NCBI GenBank assembly: GCA_947462105.1 | Contig: CANHNJ010000009.1 | Span: 18,309-82,308 of the forward strand | Origin: Alphaproteobacteria bacterium | GTDB lineage: Bacteria; Pseudomonadota; Alphaproteobacteria; Micropepsales; Micropepsaceae | DNA length: 64,000 nt | Direction: 5' to 3' | Made by a program: the position numbers and the translations under genes | Shown here: piece after piece, positions 1 through 9,543 of the stretch | Layout: every line of letters starts with the position of its first letter | Position numbering within the stretch: position 1 is the first letter of the stretch | Notes under the pieces: generated by a model | Told to the model about the DNA's origin: nothing | What the model saw: only the letters and a program-made list of their open reading frames with translations | Databases searched by the model: none

Positions 1-1
1 G

Positions 2-409
2 GCGGAAAGCTGCACCGGTGGCCTGATCGCGGGCCTGCTGACCGAGATTGCCGGTTCGTCCGATGTCTTCGAGCGCGGCTTCGTGACCTATTCCAACCAG
101 GCCAAGATGGACTTGCTGCAGGTGCCGGACGATCTGCTTGCGGCGCATGGCGCGGTGTCGGCACCGGTGGCCAAGGCTATGGCGGAAGGCGCGCTCCGTC
201 ATGCGCGGGCCAACATCGCGGTGGCCGTCACCGGCATCGCCGGCCCCGGCGGCGGCACGGCGGACAAGCCTGTGGGGCTGGTCTATATCGCGGTGTCGAA
301 CGGCAGCGGCACGCAGGTGCAGGAATATCGCTTCGGCGATCCTGGCCGGAGCGAAGTCCGGCTCAAGACCGTCGAAGCGGCGCTTCGGTTGCTGGCGACG
401 CTGCTCTAG
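2..409 (+). CDS. cinA: CinA C-terminal domain / nicotinamide-nucleotide amidase (5' truncated by window edge)
   Basis: Frame open from window start (AESCTGGLIAGLLTEIAGSSDVFERGFVTYSN...GIAGPGGGTADKPVGLVYIAV), typical CinA/PncC motifs. Confidence 0.88.
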   Translation, partial: AESCTGGLIAGLLTEIAGSSDVFERGFVTYSNQAKMDLLQVPDDLLAAHGAVSAPVAKAMAEGALRHARANIAVAVTGIAGPGGGTADKPVGLVYIAVSNGSGTQVQEYRFGDPGRSEVRLKTVEAALRLLATLL

Positions 410-1368
410 TTGCCGCCCACACCGGGCTGGAACCAGTGCAGATTGTCCGGACGCGGGATGAATGCCAGGCGCGTGGACGGTGCGTCACCCGTGGCGGTGG
501 CACGGTGCCAGCGGCCATTGGGCGTCGCCACGATGTCGCCATCGCCGACCGTCACCAGCTTCTCGCCTTCCACCAGGAAGTCCTGCTTGCCTTCGACGAT
601 CAGCCAGAATTCCGGGAAGTTCGCGTGCAGATGGCCCCACTCGGTTGGCGGCGGCGTCGTCACGCCCTTTTGCGAGCGCAGGATGGTGACATAGGTGTGA
701 TCGTCACGAATCCACACGCTGGTCTTCTTGCCGTCCTGCACGATCTCCTTCTCGAAATCGATGAAGGGCCGGTTGACCGCATCATAGTTGCCGTGACCGG
801 TATAGGTGGCCTGGATGTACTTGAAGCCCGGCACCGGCGTCGGCGTCTCGCTGAGGGGGTATTGCGGCGGCTCGCCCGCCGGCCCCACTTCCAGATACAC
901 CACCGGTTCGCTGCCCACCGTTTCCATGCTGTAGGTCAGGCGGTTGGGCACCTGCACCAGGAAATGCTTGCCGGCGACGAACGGCGCCTGCCCTTCAATC
1001 GTGACCCGCATCTGGCCGGACTGCACCACCCAGAACGCCTTGTCGTCGGCATGGAAGACCGTCTTGGTCTTCTTGCCCGGCGCCATCGAAATCCAGCTGG
1101 CGACAAAGTCGCGCGACAGGTGGACCTGCTGCTTCCAGTCCTGCCTGCCCTTGTGGGCGGCCATCACGTCGGCGAAGCGGTACAGCAGCCGGTTGGGACC
1201 GGTATAGGGCGGCAGCTTGGTGGGCTTGGAAGCCCAGGCGAGTATGGGAGCATTGCCCCGCGCCGCCGCCACGGCCGCAGCGCCATCCTGTTGCTGCTGG
1301 GCCTGCACGCCCGAAAAGGTCAGCAGCGAAAGCGCCGCCAGCGCCGCAAATATCTTTGCCGATTGCAT
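406..1368 (-). CDS. Secreted cupin-domain protein
   Basis: ORF 406..1437; internal Met at 1368 gives a signal peptide (MQSAKIFAALAALSLLTFSGVQA); cupin-like sequence (WGHLHANFPEFWLIVEGKQDFLVEGE). Confidence 0.7.
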   Translation of the reverse strand: MQSAKIFAALAALSLLTFSGVQAQQQQDGAAAVAAARGNAPILAWASKPTKLPPYTGPNRLLYRFADVMAAHKGRQDWKQQVHLSRDFVASWISMAPGKKTKTVFHADDKAFWVVQSGQMRVTIEGQAPFVAGKHFLVQVPNRLTYSMETVGSEPVVYLEVGPAGEPPQYPLSETPTPVPGFKYIQATYTGHGNYDAVNRPFIDFEKEIVQDGKKTSVWIRDDHTYVTILRSQKGVTTPPPTEWGHLHANFPEFWLIVEGKQDFLVEGEKLVTVGDGDIVATPNGRWHRATATGDAPSTRLAFIPRPDNLHWFQPGVGGN

Positions 1369-1491
1369 GTCACATCTCCCCTTGCCCGGTCTGGTGCCGG
1401 TTTGATGATGTGAGCGCGCATGGCGGCGCATCGCCATGCAATTCTGAATGATGTCCGATTTGTAATGATCAGAGTTGACCAGCGCGGCATG

Positions 1492-2361
1492 TTAAGGCCG
1501 CTGCTGCGCCGCCAGCTCGTCATGGGCGAGCTGCTGCAGCTTCTTTGTCTCGTCCGCCGAGAAGCCCATATCGTCCGCGACGGTTTCGCTGCCGCCCAGC
1601 GACAGCGGATCCCTGCCCGTCACCTTGCCGAACACCAGCAGGGCCTCGAGGTAATAACCGAAGGCGCTGGCGTGATAGCGGTCATAGGCCCAGAGATTGA
1701 TCTTGCCCGCATCGATCCCGTCATAGGGATTGGCGTCCGCGAAGCCGGTATCGATGGCCCGGTTCCAGGCCAGCCCCATCGGCACCACGCCCGCCGCATG
1801 GATGGCGCCGGCCGCCAGGTCATAGGCAACCGCAATATCCTTGCCCATCTGCTGGATCGGCTTTCCGAACCACGGCCTGCCTTCCGGGAACGTCTGGTCG
1901 GCACGGCTCCAGGTGGCGGTGAGATAGAGTTTCACGGCCGCGTTCCGTGCCCGCAGCATCTCCGCCATCGCTTGGGACGAACTGACCAGCAGGGCCGGAT
2001 TGTTCGGCTTGGCCTGGTCGAGCGTGGAATAGCCGTGCATCACGACATCATCCCAGGCCTTGTCCAGCACGGCGCGCTTCTCGGCAAAATGATAGTCGAG
2101 GCCGCGCCCGCCCACGGTCTCCAGGCTGACCGTGTAGTCGAGCCCCGCCTGTTGCGTGAACGCCTTGAAGATGGCGGGCACGCCGCCCACCGTCTTGCCG
2201 TTGGGGCCCGGCGCGTTGAGGTCGGTGACGCTGCCGGAGCGGTAATAGTGAAACGCCGAGTGCTCACCGAAGGTGAAGCTGTTGCCGACAAAGAGAATGG
2301 TGCGGGCCTGCAACGGCGTCGCCGCCAGCAGCAAGGCCAGGACGAGCGGCAGCTTTCTCAC
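1492..2361 (-). CDS. SGNH/GDSL-hydrolase-like secreted protein (paralog A)
   Basis: Signal peptide, LFVGNSFTFG block and DRYH near C-terminus; strongly similar to the adjacent ORF. Confidence 0.65.
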   Translation of the reverse strand: MRKLPLVLALLLAATPLQARTILFVGNSFTFGEHSAFHYYRSGSVTDLNAPGPNGKTVGGVPAIFKAFTQQAGLDYTVSLETVGGRGLDYHFAEKRAVLDKAWDDVVMHGYSTLDQAKPNNPALLVSSSQAMAEMLRARNAAVKLYLTATWSRADQTFPEGRPWFGKPIQQMGKDIAVAYDLAAGAIHAAGVVPMGLAWNRAIDTGFADANPYDGIDAGKINLWAYDRYHASAFGYYLEALLVFGKVTGRDPLSLGGSETVADDMGFSADETKKLQQLAHDELAAQQRP

Positions 2362-3248
2362 TTTGCCGCCTGCAGCGTGTCATAGGCGACCTGCATCAGC
2401 GCCTTGGATTGCGCCGGGGAGATGCCCAGGGCCTCTGCCACGCGGGTCTTGCCATCCAGGCTGCGGGGATCGAGGCCGGTGATCTTGCCGAAGTCGAGCA
2501 AGGCTTCCAGGTAATAGCCGTAATTGCTGCCATGATAGCTGTCATAGGCCCAGAGGTTGACCTTGCTGGCGCCCAGATCGTCATAGGGATTGCCGTCCGC
2601 GATGCCGGTATCGATGGCGCGGCTGAAGGCCAGCCCCACCGGCACGATGCCGGCATAGCGCGGTTCTTCCTTCATCACCTGCTGATAGGCGGCGTGCACA
2701 TCCTGACCCATTTTTTGCACGCTGGTATCTTTCCACGGCCCCTTGGCGGTGGCGGGGAAGATCACATCGGGACGGCCCCAGGTGGCGAAGAGGTACAATT
2801 GCGCCTTGGGGTTCTTGTCCAGAAACAGCCGGGCAATGTCCTTGGACGATGACAGCAGCAAGGACCGGTCGCCCGGCTTGCCCTGGTCCAGCGTCGAGAA
2901 GCCGTGCATCACCACCACATCCCAGGGCTTGTTGATGCGCGCCAGCGTCTCGGGAACGGTGAACCAGTATTCCAGCCCCTTGCCGCCCACCAATTGCGAA
3001 CTCACCTCATAGTCCCCGAGGCCCGCTTCCAGCGTGAACTGCTTGAAGATGGCGGGCACGCCGCCATAGGTCTCGCCCTGTGCATTGGGACCGTTGAGGT
3101 CTTTCACCAGCTCCGGCTTGTAATGCTGGGCGGCGGCATGGGCGCCATAGGTCATGCTGGAGCCCAGGAACAGAACGGTGCGCGCCTGTGCGCCCGCCAT
3201 CGAAAGGGCGAGCAGCGTTGCCGTGAGAATGATCCGGCGCTTGGTCAT
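2358..3248 (-). CDS. SGNH/GDSL-hydrolase-like secreted protein (paralog B)
   Basis: Signal peptide, LFLGSSMTYG block and DSYH near C-terminus; 4-nt overlap with downstream paralog. Confidence 0.65.
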   Translation of the reverse strand: MTKRRIILTATLLALSMAGAQARTVLFLGSSMTYGAHAAAQHYKPELVKDLNGPNAQGETYGGVPAIFKQFTLEAGLGDYEVSSQLVGGKGLEYWFTVPETLARINKPWDVVVMHGFSTLDQGKPGDRSLLLSSSKDIARLFLDKNPKAQLYLFATWGRPDVIFPATAKGPWKDTSVQKMGQDVHAAYQQVMKEEPRYAGIVPVGLAFSRAIDTGIADGNPYDDLGASKVNLWAYDSYHGSNYGYYLEALLDFGKITGLDPRSLDGKTRVAEALGISPAQSKALMQVAYDTLQAAK

Positions 3249-3289
3249 GGTGCCTCCCCAGGCATTATGTTTTGCCGGGGACTATAGGC

Positions 3290-3727
3290 TCAGGCCGCCG
3301 TGCCGGAAAGCGCCGCCGCGCGGGCTTCGAAGGCTTCGGTCATGCGCATCATGGCCTTTTCAAAGGCCGCCCCCGCCACCGCGCCCAGCAGGCGATTGCG
3401 GAACTCGAAGGCGATGGCGAAATGCACCTCGCAGGCATCGGGGGCGGTGGGAACAAAGCGCCAGTGATTCTCCAGCGTCCGGAACGGGCCCTCGGCCTGC
3501 GTGACATCGACGGCCAGGGCGGCAGCATCAAGCTGGACCCGGCTGGTATATTTCTCGCGGAAGCCCTTATAGCCCACCATCATCTCGGCGATGACGGTCG
3601 TTTCGCTGCGCGACTTGACCCGCAGGCCCAGCACCCAGGGCAGGAATTGCGGATACTGCTCCACGTCGGAGACGACGCGGTACATCAATTCCGCCGGATA
3701 CGGCACGATGCGAACTTCACGATGCAT
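3290..3727 (-). CDS. Coenzyme Q-binding COQ10/RatA-like START-domain protein
   Basis: [37 protein letters not shown]... within longer ORF 3290..4471; ATG directly follows lipA. Confidence 0.82.
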   Translation of the reverse strand: MHREVRIVPYPAELMYRVVSDVEQYPQFLPWVLGLRVKSRSETTVIAEMMVGYKGFREKYTSRVQLDAAALAVDVTQAEGPFRTLENHWRFVPTAPDACEVHFAIAFEFRNRLLGAVAGAAFEKAMMRMTEAFEARAAALSGTAA

Positions 3728-4662
3728 TAGCTGCGCGCCAGCCGCGCCTTCTTCAGCTCGGCGAAGTCGCTGTCGGCATGATAGCTGGAGCGCGTCAGCG
3801 GCGAGGCCGACACCATCGCAAAGCCCTTGGCGCGGGCGATGCTTTCCAGCCCCTTGAACTCGTCCGGCGTCCAGTAGCGGTCCAGCCTGGCATGCTTGCG
3901 CGTCGGCTGCAGATACTGGCCGATGGTGAGAAAATCGACATTGGCGGCGCGCAGGTCGTCCATCACCTGCATGATCTCTTCGCGCGTCTCGCCCAGCCCC
4001 ACCATCAGCCCCGACTTGGTGAAGCCTTCCGGGTACAATTCCTTGGCCCGCTCCAGCAGGCGCAGGCTGGCATAGTAGCGCGCACCCGGACGCACTTTCA
4101 GGTAAAGGCGCGGCACGGTCTCCAGATTGTGGTTGAAGACATCCGGCCTGGCTTCCATCACGATTTCGATGGCGCCTTCCTTGCGCAGGAAGTCCGGAGT
4201 CAACACCTCGATGCTGGTCTTCGGGCTCATCGCGCGGGTGGTGGTGATGACATCGGCGAAGTGGCGCGCGCCGCCATCGGCAAGGTCGTCGCGGTCCACC
4301 GAGGTGATGACGACATGCATCAGCCCCAGCGTCTTGACGGCGCGGGCGACATTGGCGGGCTCGGCGGCATCGAGGGCGGCGGGCAGACCAGTCTTGACGT
4401 TGCAGAAGGCGCAGGCGCGGGTGCAGGTGTCGCCCATGATCATCATGGTGGCGTGACGCTTGGTCCAGCATTCGCCGATATTCGGGCAGGCCGCTTCCTC
4501 GCAGACCGTGTGCAGGTTGTTGGCGCGCACCACATCGCGGGTGGCGGCATATTCGCGGCTGACCGGCGCCTTGACCCGGATCCAGTCCGGCTTGCGCTGG
4601 ATCTCGGAGTCGGGGCGGTGCGCCTTTTCAGGGTGCCTTAATTTGTCGATGACCACGGTCAT
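3727..4662 (-). CDS. lipA: Lipoyl synthase
   Basis: Radical-SAM [26 protein letters not shown] motifs; start chosen at [13 protein letters not shown]. Confidence 0.93.
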   Translation of the reverse strand: MTVVIDKLRHPEKAHRPDSEIQRKPDWIRVKAPVSREYAATRDVVRANNLHTVCEEAACPNIGECWTKRHATMMIMGDTCTRACAFCNVKTGLPAALDAAEPANVARAVKTLGLMHVVITSVDRDDLADGGARHFADVITTTRAMSPKTSIEVLTPDFLRKEGAIEIVMEARPDVFNHNLETVPRLYLKVRPGARYYASLRLLERAKELYPEGFTKSGLMVGLGETREEIMQVMDDLRAANVDFLTIGQYLQPTRKHARLDRYWTPDEFKGLESIARAKGFAMVSASPLTRSSYHADSDFAELKKARLARS

Positions 4663-4895
4663 GACCGAGATATAGCGCAATCCGTCCCGGGCGCGACGGG
4701 CAAAACGCGCCGGAACTGAACCAAACCCCACTAGCTGCGTTGCAAAAAGAGCATTTCCCGGAGATTCGTCCTGGCCATAGTCCATTCCCTGCCCTCCAGA
4801 GCTGGATCGGCCATTTCCGCGCCGCGTGACGTGGCGGCACGGTAGCGTTGGTCAGAATCGCGCGTTAGCGTCGGGCTTCACGCCCGGATCGCTCC

Positions 4896-6461
4896 ATGTC
4901 GCCCAGTCTCAAGCCATACGATCCACGCGCGTCGCGCCGCTCGCTGTTCCAGGCGTTGCTGGAGGCGCGCCATAGCCACGGCGGCAAGACCCGCGCCCTG
5001 GTCGATCTGGATGACCGCGTCCTCGACTACGATACCATCGTCAAGGGCGCTTTTGCGCTGGGCCATGCGCTGAAGCGCGGCACCACGGCAAAGGAATGCG
5101 TCGGCGTCCTGCTGCCCACCGGCGCGGCCGCCGCCGTCACCTTCTTCGGCATCACCGCCTATGGCCGCGTGCCGACCATGCTCAATTTCACCAGCGGCAC
5201 CGCCAACCTGCTGAGCGCCCTGAAGACGGCAAAGGTGAAGCGCGTGATTACCGCCAGACGCTTTGTCGGCGTCGCCAAGCTGGAAGACGTCGTGGCCGAG
5301 CTGGCCCGGCACGCGGACGTGATCTACCTGGAAGATGTCCGCGCCAATCTTTCGCTGCTGGACAAGGCCGCAGCGGCGGCGGGACTGATCGCGCCCAGAC
5401 TGGTCGCGGCCAGGCCCGATCCGGACAGCACCGCCGCCATCCTTTTTACGTCCGGCACCGAAGGCGCCCCCAAGGGCGTGGCGCTGTCCCACGCCAACAT
5501 CCTGGCCAACGTGGCGCAGGTGCAGGCGCACATCGCCCTCTGCACCCGTGACGATCTCGTCTTCAATCCCCTGCCCGTCTTCCACTGTTTCGGCCTGTCA
5601 GTGGGCACCATCCTGCCGCTGGTGGCGGGCATTCGCGTGGTGACGCATCCCTCGCCGCTGCAGCCCAAGGAGATCGTCAAGCGCGTCAAGGCGCATGGCG
5701 CCACCATCCTGCTCTCGACCGATACTTTCATCAGCCAGTATGCGCGCGTGGGCGAGGAACATGACCTGGACACGGTGCGGCTGGCGGTGTGCGGTGCCGA
5801 GCGCGTGCGCGACGAAACCCGCGCCTTCGTGAAGCAGAAATACGGCATCCAGATCCTGGAAGGTTATGGCGTCACCGAAGCCGCGCCGGTCATCGCCGCC
5901 AACCAGGCCGAGGCCAACCATGCCGGCACGGTGGGCCGCATGATGGTGCAGATGGACGCGCTGCTGGAGCCGGTGGACGGCATCCCCGGCGCGGGGCGGC
6001 TGAAGGTGAAGGGCCCCAACGTGATGCTGGGCTATATCCTGCCCGATGCGCCCGGCGTGATCGTGCCGCCGGAAGATGGCTGGTACGACACCGGCGATGT
6101 CGCCAGCATCGACGAGGACGGTTTCATGTCGATCCGCGGGCGGCTGAAGCGCTTCGCCAAGATCGGCGGCGAGACCGTATCACTGGCGGTGCCGGAAAAT
6201 TGCGCCGCCGCGCTATGGCCGGGCCATGCCCATGCCGCCGTGACCGTGGCCGATCCGCGCAAGGGCGAGCAGATCGTGCTGGTGACGGATGCGCCGGAAG
6301 CCAGCCGCCCCAGCCTGCTGGCCTGGGCGCAGCATCATGGCGTCTCCGAACTGGCGGTGCCGCGCCGCGTACTGATCGTGGACGCCATTCCGGTGCTGGG
6401 GACTGGCAAGACCGACTATGTCGCCCTGCAGAAACTGGCGGCGGCGGAGCCTCACCAGTAG
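4896..6461 (+). CDS. AMP-dependent acyl-CoA/acyl-ACP synthetase (Aas-like)
   Basis: AILFTSGTEGAPKGVALSH, GYGVTEAAPVI, YDTGDVASIDEDGF motifs. Confidence 0.85.
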   Translation: MSPSLKPYDPRASRRSLFQALLEARHSHGGKTRALVDLDDRVLDYDTIVKGAFALGHALKRGTTAKECVGVLLPTGAAAAVTFFGITAYGRVPTMLNFTSGTANLLSALKTAKVKRVITARRFVGVAKLEDVVAELARHADVIYLEDVRANLSLLDKAAAAAGLIAPRLVAARPDPDSTAAILFTSGTEGAPKGVALSHANILANVAQVQAHIALCTRDDLVFNPLPVFHCFGLSVGTILPLVAGIRVVTHPSPLQPKEIVKRVKAHGATILLSTDTFISQYARVGEEHDLDTVRLAVCGAERVRDETRAFVKQKYGIQILEGYGVTEAAPVIAANQAEANHAGTVGRMMVQMDALLEPVDGIPGAGRLKVKGPNVMLGYILPDAPGVIVPPEDGWYDTGDVASIDEDGFMSIRGRLKRFAKIGGETVSLAVPENCAAALWPGHAHAAVTVADPRKGEQIVLVTDAPEASRPSLLAWAQHHGVSELAVPRRVLIVDAIPVLGTGKTDYVALQKLAAAEPHQ

Positions 6462-6904
6462 CCGTTGCCGAAACCGCCATTATAGCCGTTCCACGGGTCC
6501 ATCCGTGCGCCGCTGTAAACCGGCGCCTGCGCGCCATAGCCATAGCCGCCACCGTAATTGCCGTATGGCGAATAGCCGACACCGCCGGCGAAGGGCTGGC
6601 CCCAGGGCGCGCCATAAGATCCGTAGCCGGAGGAATAGCCCGTGCTGCCGGCATAGGCGCCCGCATACGCATTGCTGGACGCCTGCGCCCCAGTGACCGG
6701 CGCGGCCTGGGAATAGTCATAGCCATACGCAGGTGCTGCGCCCTGGTAGATGGTAACCGCGCCGTAATAATTGTTCACGGTGCCGCTGCTGACCGGCGGC
6801 GGCGCAGGTGGCGCATAATATTCGCGCTCACGCCGGCTGCCGGCCTGGGCAGCGGCGGTGAACAGCAGGATCGCGGCAAGCGACAGCGCGGTGCGTTTGA
6901 GCAT
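6452..6904 (-). CDS. Small secreted Gly/Tyr-rich protein
   Basis: Signal peptide MLKRTALSLAAILLFTAAAQA then Gly/Tyr/Ala-rich low complexity. Confidence 0.6.
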   Translation of the reverse strand: MLKRTALSLAAILLFTAAAQAGSRREREYYAPPAPPPVSSGTVNNYYGAVTIYQGAAPAYGYDYSQAAPVTGAQASSNAYAGAYAGSTGYSSGYGSYGAPWGQPFAGGVGYSPYGNYGGGYGYGAQAPVYSGARMDPWNGYNGGFGNGYW

Positions 6905-7017
6905 GGTGATCTTCCCGGTCAGGTTCCCCCTGACTGTATCAATTCGGGACAGGCTTGCGAGTTCCCGTTATTGGGCTCATGGAAATTCTTTGGGGATCAC
7001 CGGACAAGCAGGCCGCC

Positions 7018-7317
7018 ATGCGCAAAGCCCTTACAATAATCGCCCTCCTCCTGATCGCCCTGCCTGCCCATGCCCAGGATTTGCCTGCCGGTCCCGGCCG
7101 GGAAGAAACGCTGAAAGGTTGCAGCGGCTGCCACGGCGTCGGCGTGCTCATTGGCGAACACCGCAGCGAAACGCTCTGGTCCAGCACGGTTTCGATGATG
7201 GCCAGCATTGGCGCGCCCATATCCGATGCGGATTTCGACACGGTGGTTACCTATCTCACGGCCCAGTTCGGTCCCCGGCCCGCCCCGGCAGCCACCAACC
7301 CGGCGCCGCGCCGCTAA
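7018..7317 (+). CDS. Small periplasmic c-type cytochrome-like protein
   Basis: Signal peptide plus CSGCHG (CxxCH). Confidence 0.75.
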   Translation: MRKALTIIALLLIALPAHAQDLPAGPGREETLKGCSGCHGVGVLIGEHRSETLWSSTVSMMASIGAPISDADFDTVVTYLTAQFGPRPAPAATNPAPRR

Positions 7318-7464
7318 TCCTATATTTGACAATCAGTCGCAAAATCAGGCGTTCTGAGTATCACGTGCAGAAAAACGCTGCTTTGCATGCAGGATCTCTG
7401 GTGCGTAGGGCCGGCGAACCCGTCCATAGCGACAGCGTATGGACGCAAGAGAAACGCCAGGTCT

Positions 7465-8121
7465 TTAGAACTCGGCTTCGAGTTCTTCCATTGCCATCAG
7501 CTCGGACTGCGCCGCCTCGATCCATTCCAGCATGTCGGGAAGGTTGAGGATGGTCTCGCAGTAATCCTGGCAGGCGCGATCCAGCTTGACGTCATAGGTC
7601 GAAAAGCGTGTCGCCACCGGCGCGTACATCGCGTCGGCCAGCGTCGGGCGTGCGCCAAACAGATACGGCCCGCCATAGTCGTTGAGACATTCGCGCCAGA
7701 CCGTGGTGACGCGGTCTATGTCGGCCTGCGCCCCGGCCCAGACCTTGAAGCCCGGATACTTCGCCTTGAGGTTCATCGGCAGCGCCGAACGCAGGTTGGC
7801 GAAGCCGGAATGCATCTCGCCCGCAATGGCGCGGCAGCGGGCCCGCGCGCCGATGGCGTCGGGCAACAGCCCTGCCTTGGGGAAGACTTCGTGGAGATAT
7901 TCGGCAATCGCCAGCGTGTCCCAGATCTTCAGCCCGTTATGCCGCAGGCAGGGCGTCAGGAAGGATGGCGACAGCAGCAAAAGCTCGGCCCGGGCATTGG
8001 GATCGTCGCCCGCGACCAGCTCTTCTTCGAATTTCAGCCCGGCCATGCGGCATAGCAGCCAGCCCCGCAGGGACCAGGAAGAGTAGTTCTTGCTCGAGAT
8101 CGTCAGGACCGCTTCGGCCAT
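7465..8121 (-). CDS. Glutathione S-transferase family protein
   Basis: SSKNYSSWSLRGWLLCRMAGL...DTLAIAEYLHEVFP; start at MAEAVLTISS. Confidence 0.82.
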   Translation of the reverse strand: MAEAVLTISSKNYSSWSLRGWLLCRMAGLKFEEELVAGDDPNARAELLLLSPSFLTPCLRHNGLKIWDTLAIAEYLHEVFPKAGLLPDAIGARARCRAIAGEMHSGFANLRSALPMNLKAKYPGFKVWAGAQADIDRVTTVWRECLNDYGGPYLFGARPTLADAMYAPVATRFSTYDVKLDRACQDYCETILNLPDMLEWIEAAQSELMAMEELEAEF

Positions 8122-8233
8122 GTCACAGCATTTCCGGTTTCCTGGTGCGTTGACAAGCATTATTTTGCGCTGCAGCATAAAACCTGCGAGCAATCGAGTG
8201 CTCCGGCCGTTGGGGCCGGTCCAGCAGGAGCCG

Positions 8234-9451
8234 ATGTTGTACGACGCATACCAGGCTCAACAGGACTTGCTTGCCCCCATCCGGGCCGGTGCATCGCTGT
8301 TCAGCACGGCTTTCAGCCAGACCTGGATGGGCCCGGGGACCAATTACCTGTTCCGGAACATGGCGGCGGCGGCGGAAATCGTCTCCCGCGCCAAGATGAT
8401 TCACGAGCGGCCGCCTTATGCCATCGGCCTGACCGGGCCGGATGGCCGTTACCAGCAGGTGGAAGAAGAAGTGGCGCTCAGCCTGCCCTTCGGCGACCTG
8501 ATCCATTTCCGCAAGGCCGTGCCGGTGCGCCAGCCCAAGGTGCTGATCGTGGCGCCGATGGCAGGGCATTTCCCCACCCTGCTGCGCCAGACCGCCCAGA
8601 CCATGCTGGCGGACCATGATGTCTACATCACCGACTGGAAGAGCGGCCGCGATGTGCCGCTGGAGGCGGGCCGCTTCGGCACCGACGAGTATGTCGATTA
8701 CCTGATCCGCTTCCTGGAAGAGATCGGCCCCGGTGCCCACACCGTCGCGGTTTGCCAGCCCTGTGCCGCGCTGCTGGTGGCGGTGTCGGCCATGTCGATG
8801 GACAAGAACAAGGCCATTCCCCGATCCATGACCTTGATGGCGGGCCCGGTGGACACCCGTGTCAATCCCACCAAGGTCAACGAGCTGGCCAATTCCAAGT
8901 CGCTGGACTGGTTCAAGACCAACCTGATCACTGCCGTGCCGGCCCGCTATGCCGGCGCCGGGCGGCATGTCTATCCCGGCTTCATCCAGCTCACCGCCTT
9001 CATGGCGATGAACCTGCCGCGTCACATGCGCGCCCATCTCGACCTGTTCGGGCATATCGTGAAGGGCGAAGACGACAAGGCCGACGCCAACCGCAAATTC
9101 TATGACGAGTATTTCTCGATCGCCGACCTGCCGGCCGAATTCTATCTGGAGACGGTGCAGAAGGTGTTCCAGGAATATCATCTGCCGCGCGGCATCTTCG
9201 AATATCGCGGCCGCATCGTCGATCCCGGCGCGATCAAGAGCACCGCGCTGCTGACCGTGGAAGGCGAACGCGACGATATCTGTTCCCTTGGCCAGACCCT
9301 GGCGGCGCACGATCTGTGCAAGGGCATCAAGCCGTTCCGCAAGAAGCACTACATCCAGGCCGGTGTCGGCCATTACGGCGTCTTCTCGGGCAAGCGCTGG
9401 GCAACACAAATCTATCCGATGGTGAAGAACACCATCCTCGCGTCGGAATAA
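8234..9451 (+). CDS. phaZ: Intracellular polyhydroxyalkanoate depolymerase
   Basis: MLYDAYQAQQDLLAPIRAGA..., VLIVAPMAGHFPTLLRQTAQTML, AVCQPC lipase-box-like motif, HYGVFSGKRW C-terminus. Confidence 0.9.
   Translation: MLYDAYQAQQDLLAPIRAGASLFSTAFSQTWMGPGTNYLFRNMAAAAEIVSRAKMIHERPPYAIGLTGPDGRYQQVEEEVALSLPFGDLIHFRKAVPVRQPKVLIVAPMAGHFPTLLRQTAQTMLADHDVYITDWKSGRDVPLEAGRFGTDEYVDYLIRFLEEIGPGAHTVAVCQPCAALLVAVSAMSMDKNKAIPRSMTLMAGPVDTRVNPTKVNELANSKSLDWFKTNLITAVPARYAGAGRHVYPGFIQLTAFMAMNLPRHMRAHLDLFGHIVKGEDDKADANRKFYDEYFSIADLPAEFYLETVQKVFQEYHLPRGIFEYRGRIVDPGAIKSTALLTVEGERDDICSLGQTLAAHDLCKGIKPFRKKHYIQAGVGHYGVFSGKRWATQIYPMVKNTILASE
9416..9451 (+). repeat. Copy 1 of 36-nt direct repeat (in-frame phaZ 3' end, PMVKNTILASE*)
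   Basis: ccgatggtgaagaacaccatcctcgcGtcggaataa; repeats at 9508..9543 with one mismatch. Confidence 0.97.
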
Positions 9452-9453
9452 CC

Positions 9454-9498
9454 GCGCGCGAGCAAATTGGGTTGGTGGGCGGCAATTTGCGAGCGCGC
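9454..9498. repeat. Imperfect palindrome directly after phaZ stop
   Basis: gcgcgcgagcaaattg / caatttgcgagcgcgc: 14 of 16 arm positions complementary, 13-nt loop. Confidence 0.9.
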
Positions 9499-9507
9499 CA
9501 AAAAAGC

Positions 9508-9543
9508 CCGATGGTGAAGAACACCATCCTCGCATCGGAATAA
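9508..9543 (+). repeat. Copy 2 of 36-nt repeat (displaced phaZ tail, incl. stop)
   Basis: ccgatggtgaagaacaccatcctcgcAtcggaataa; abuts stop codon of convergent nuclease gene. Confidence 0.97.
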
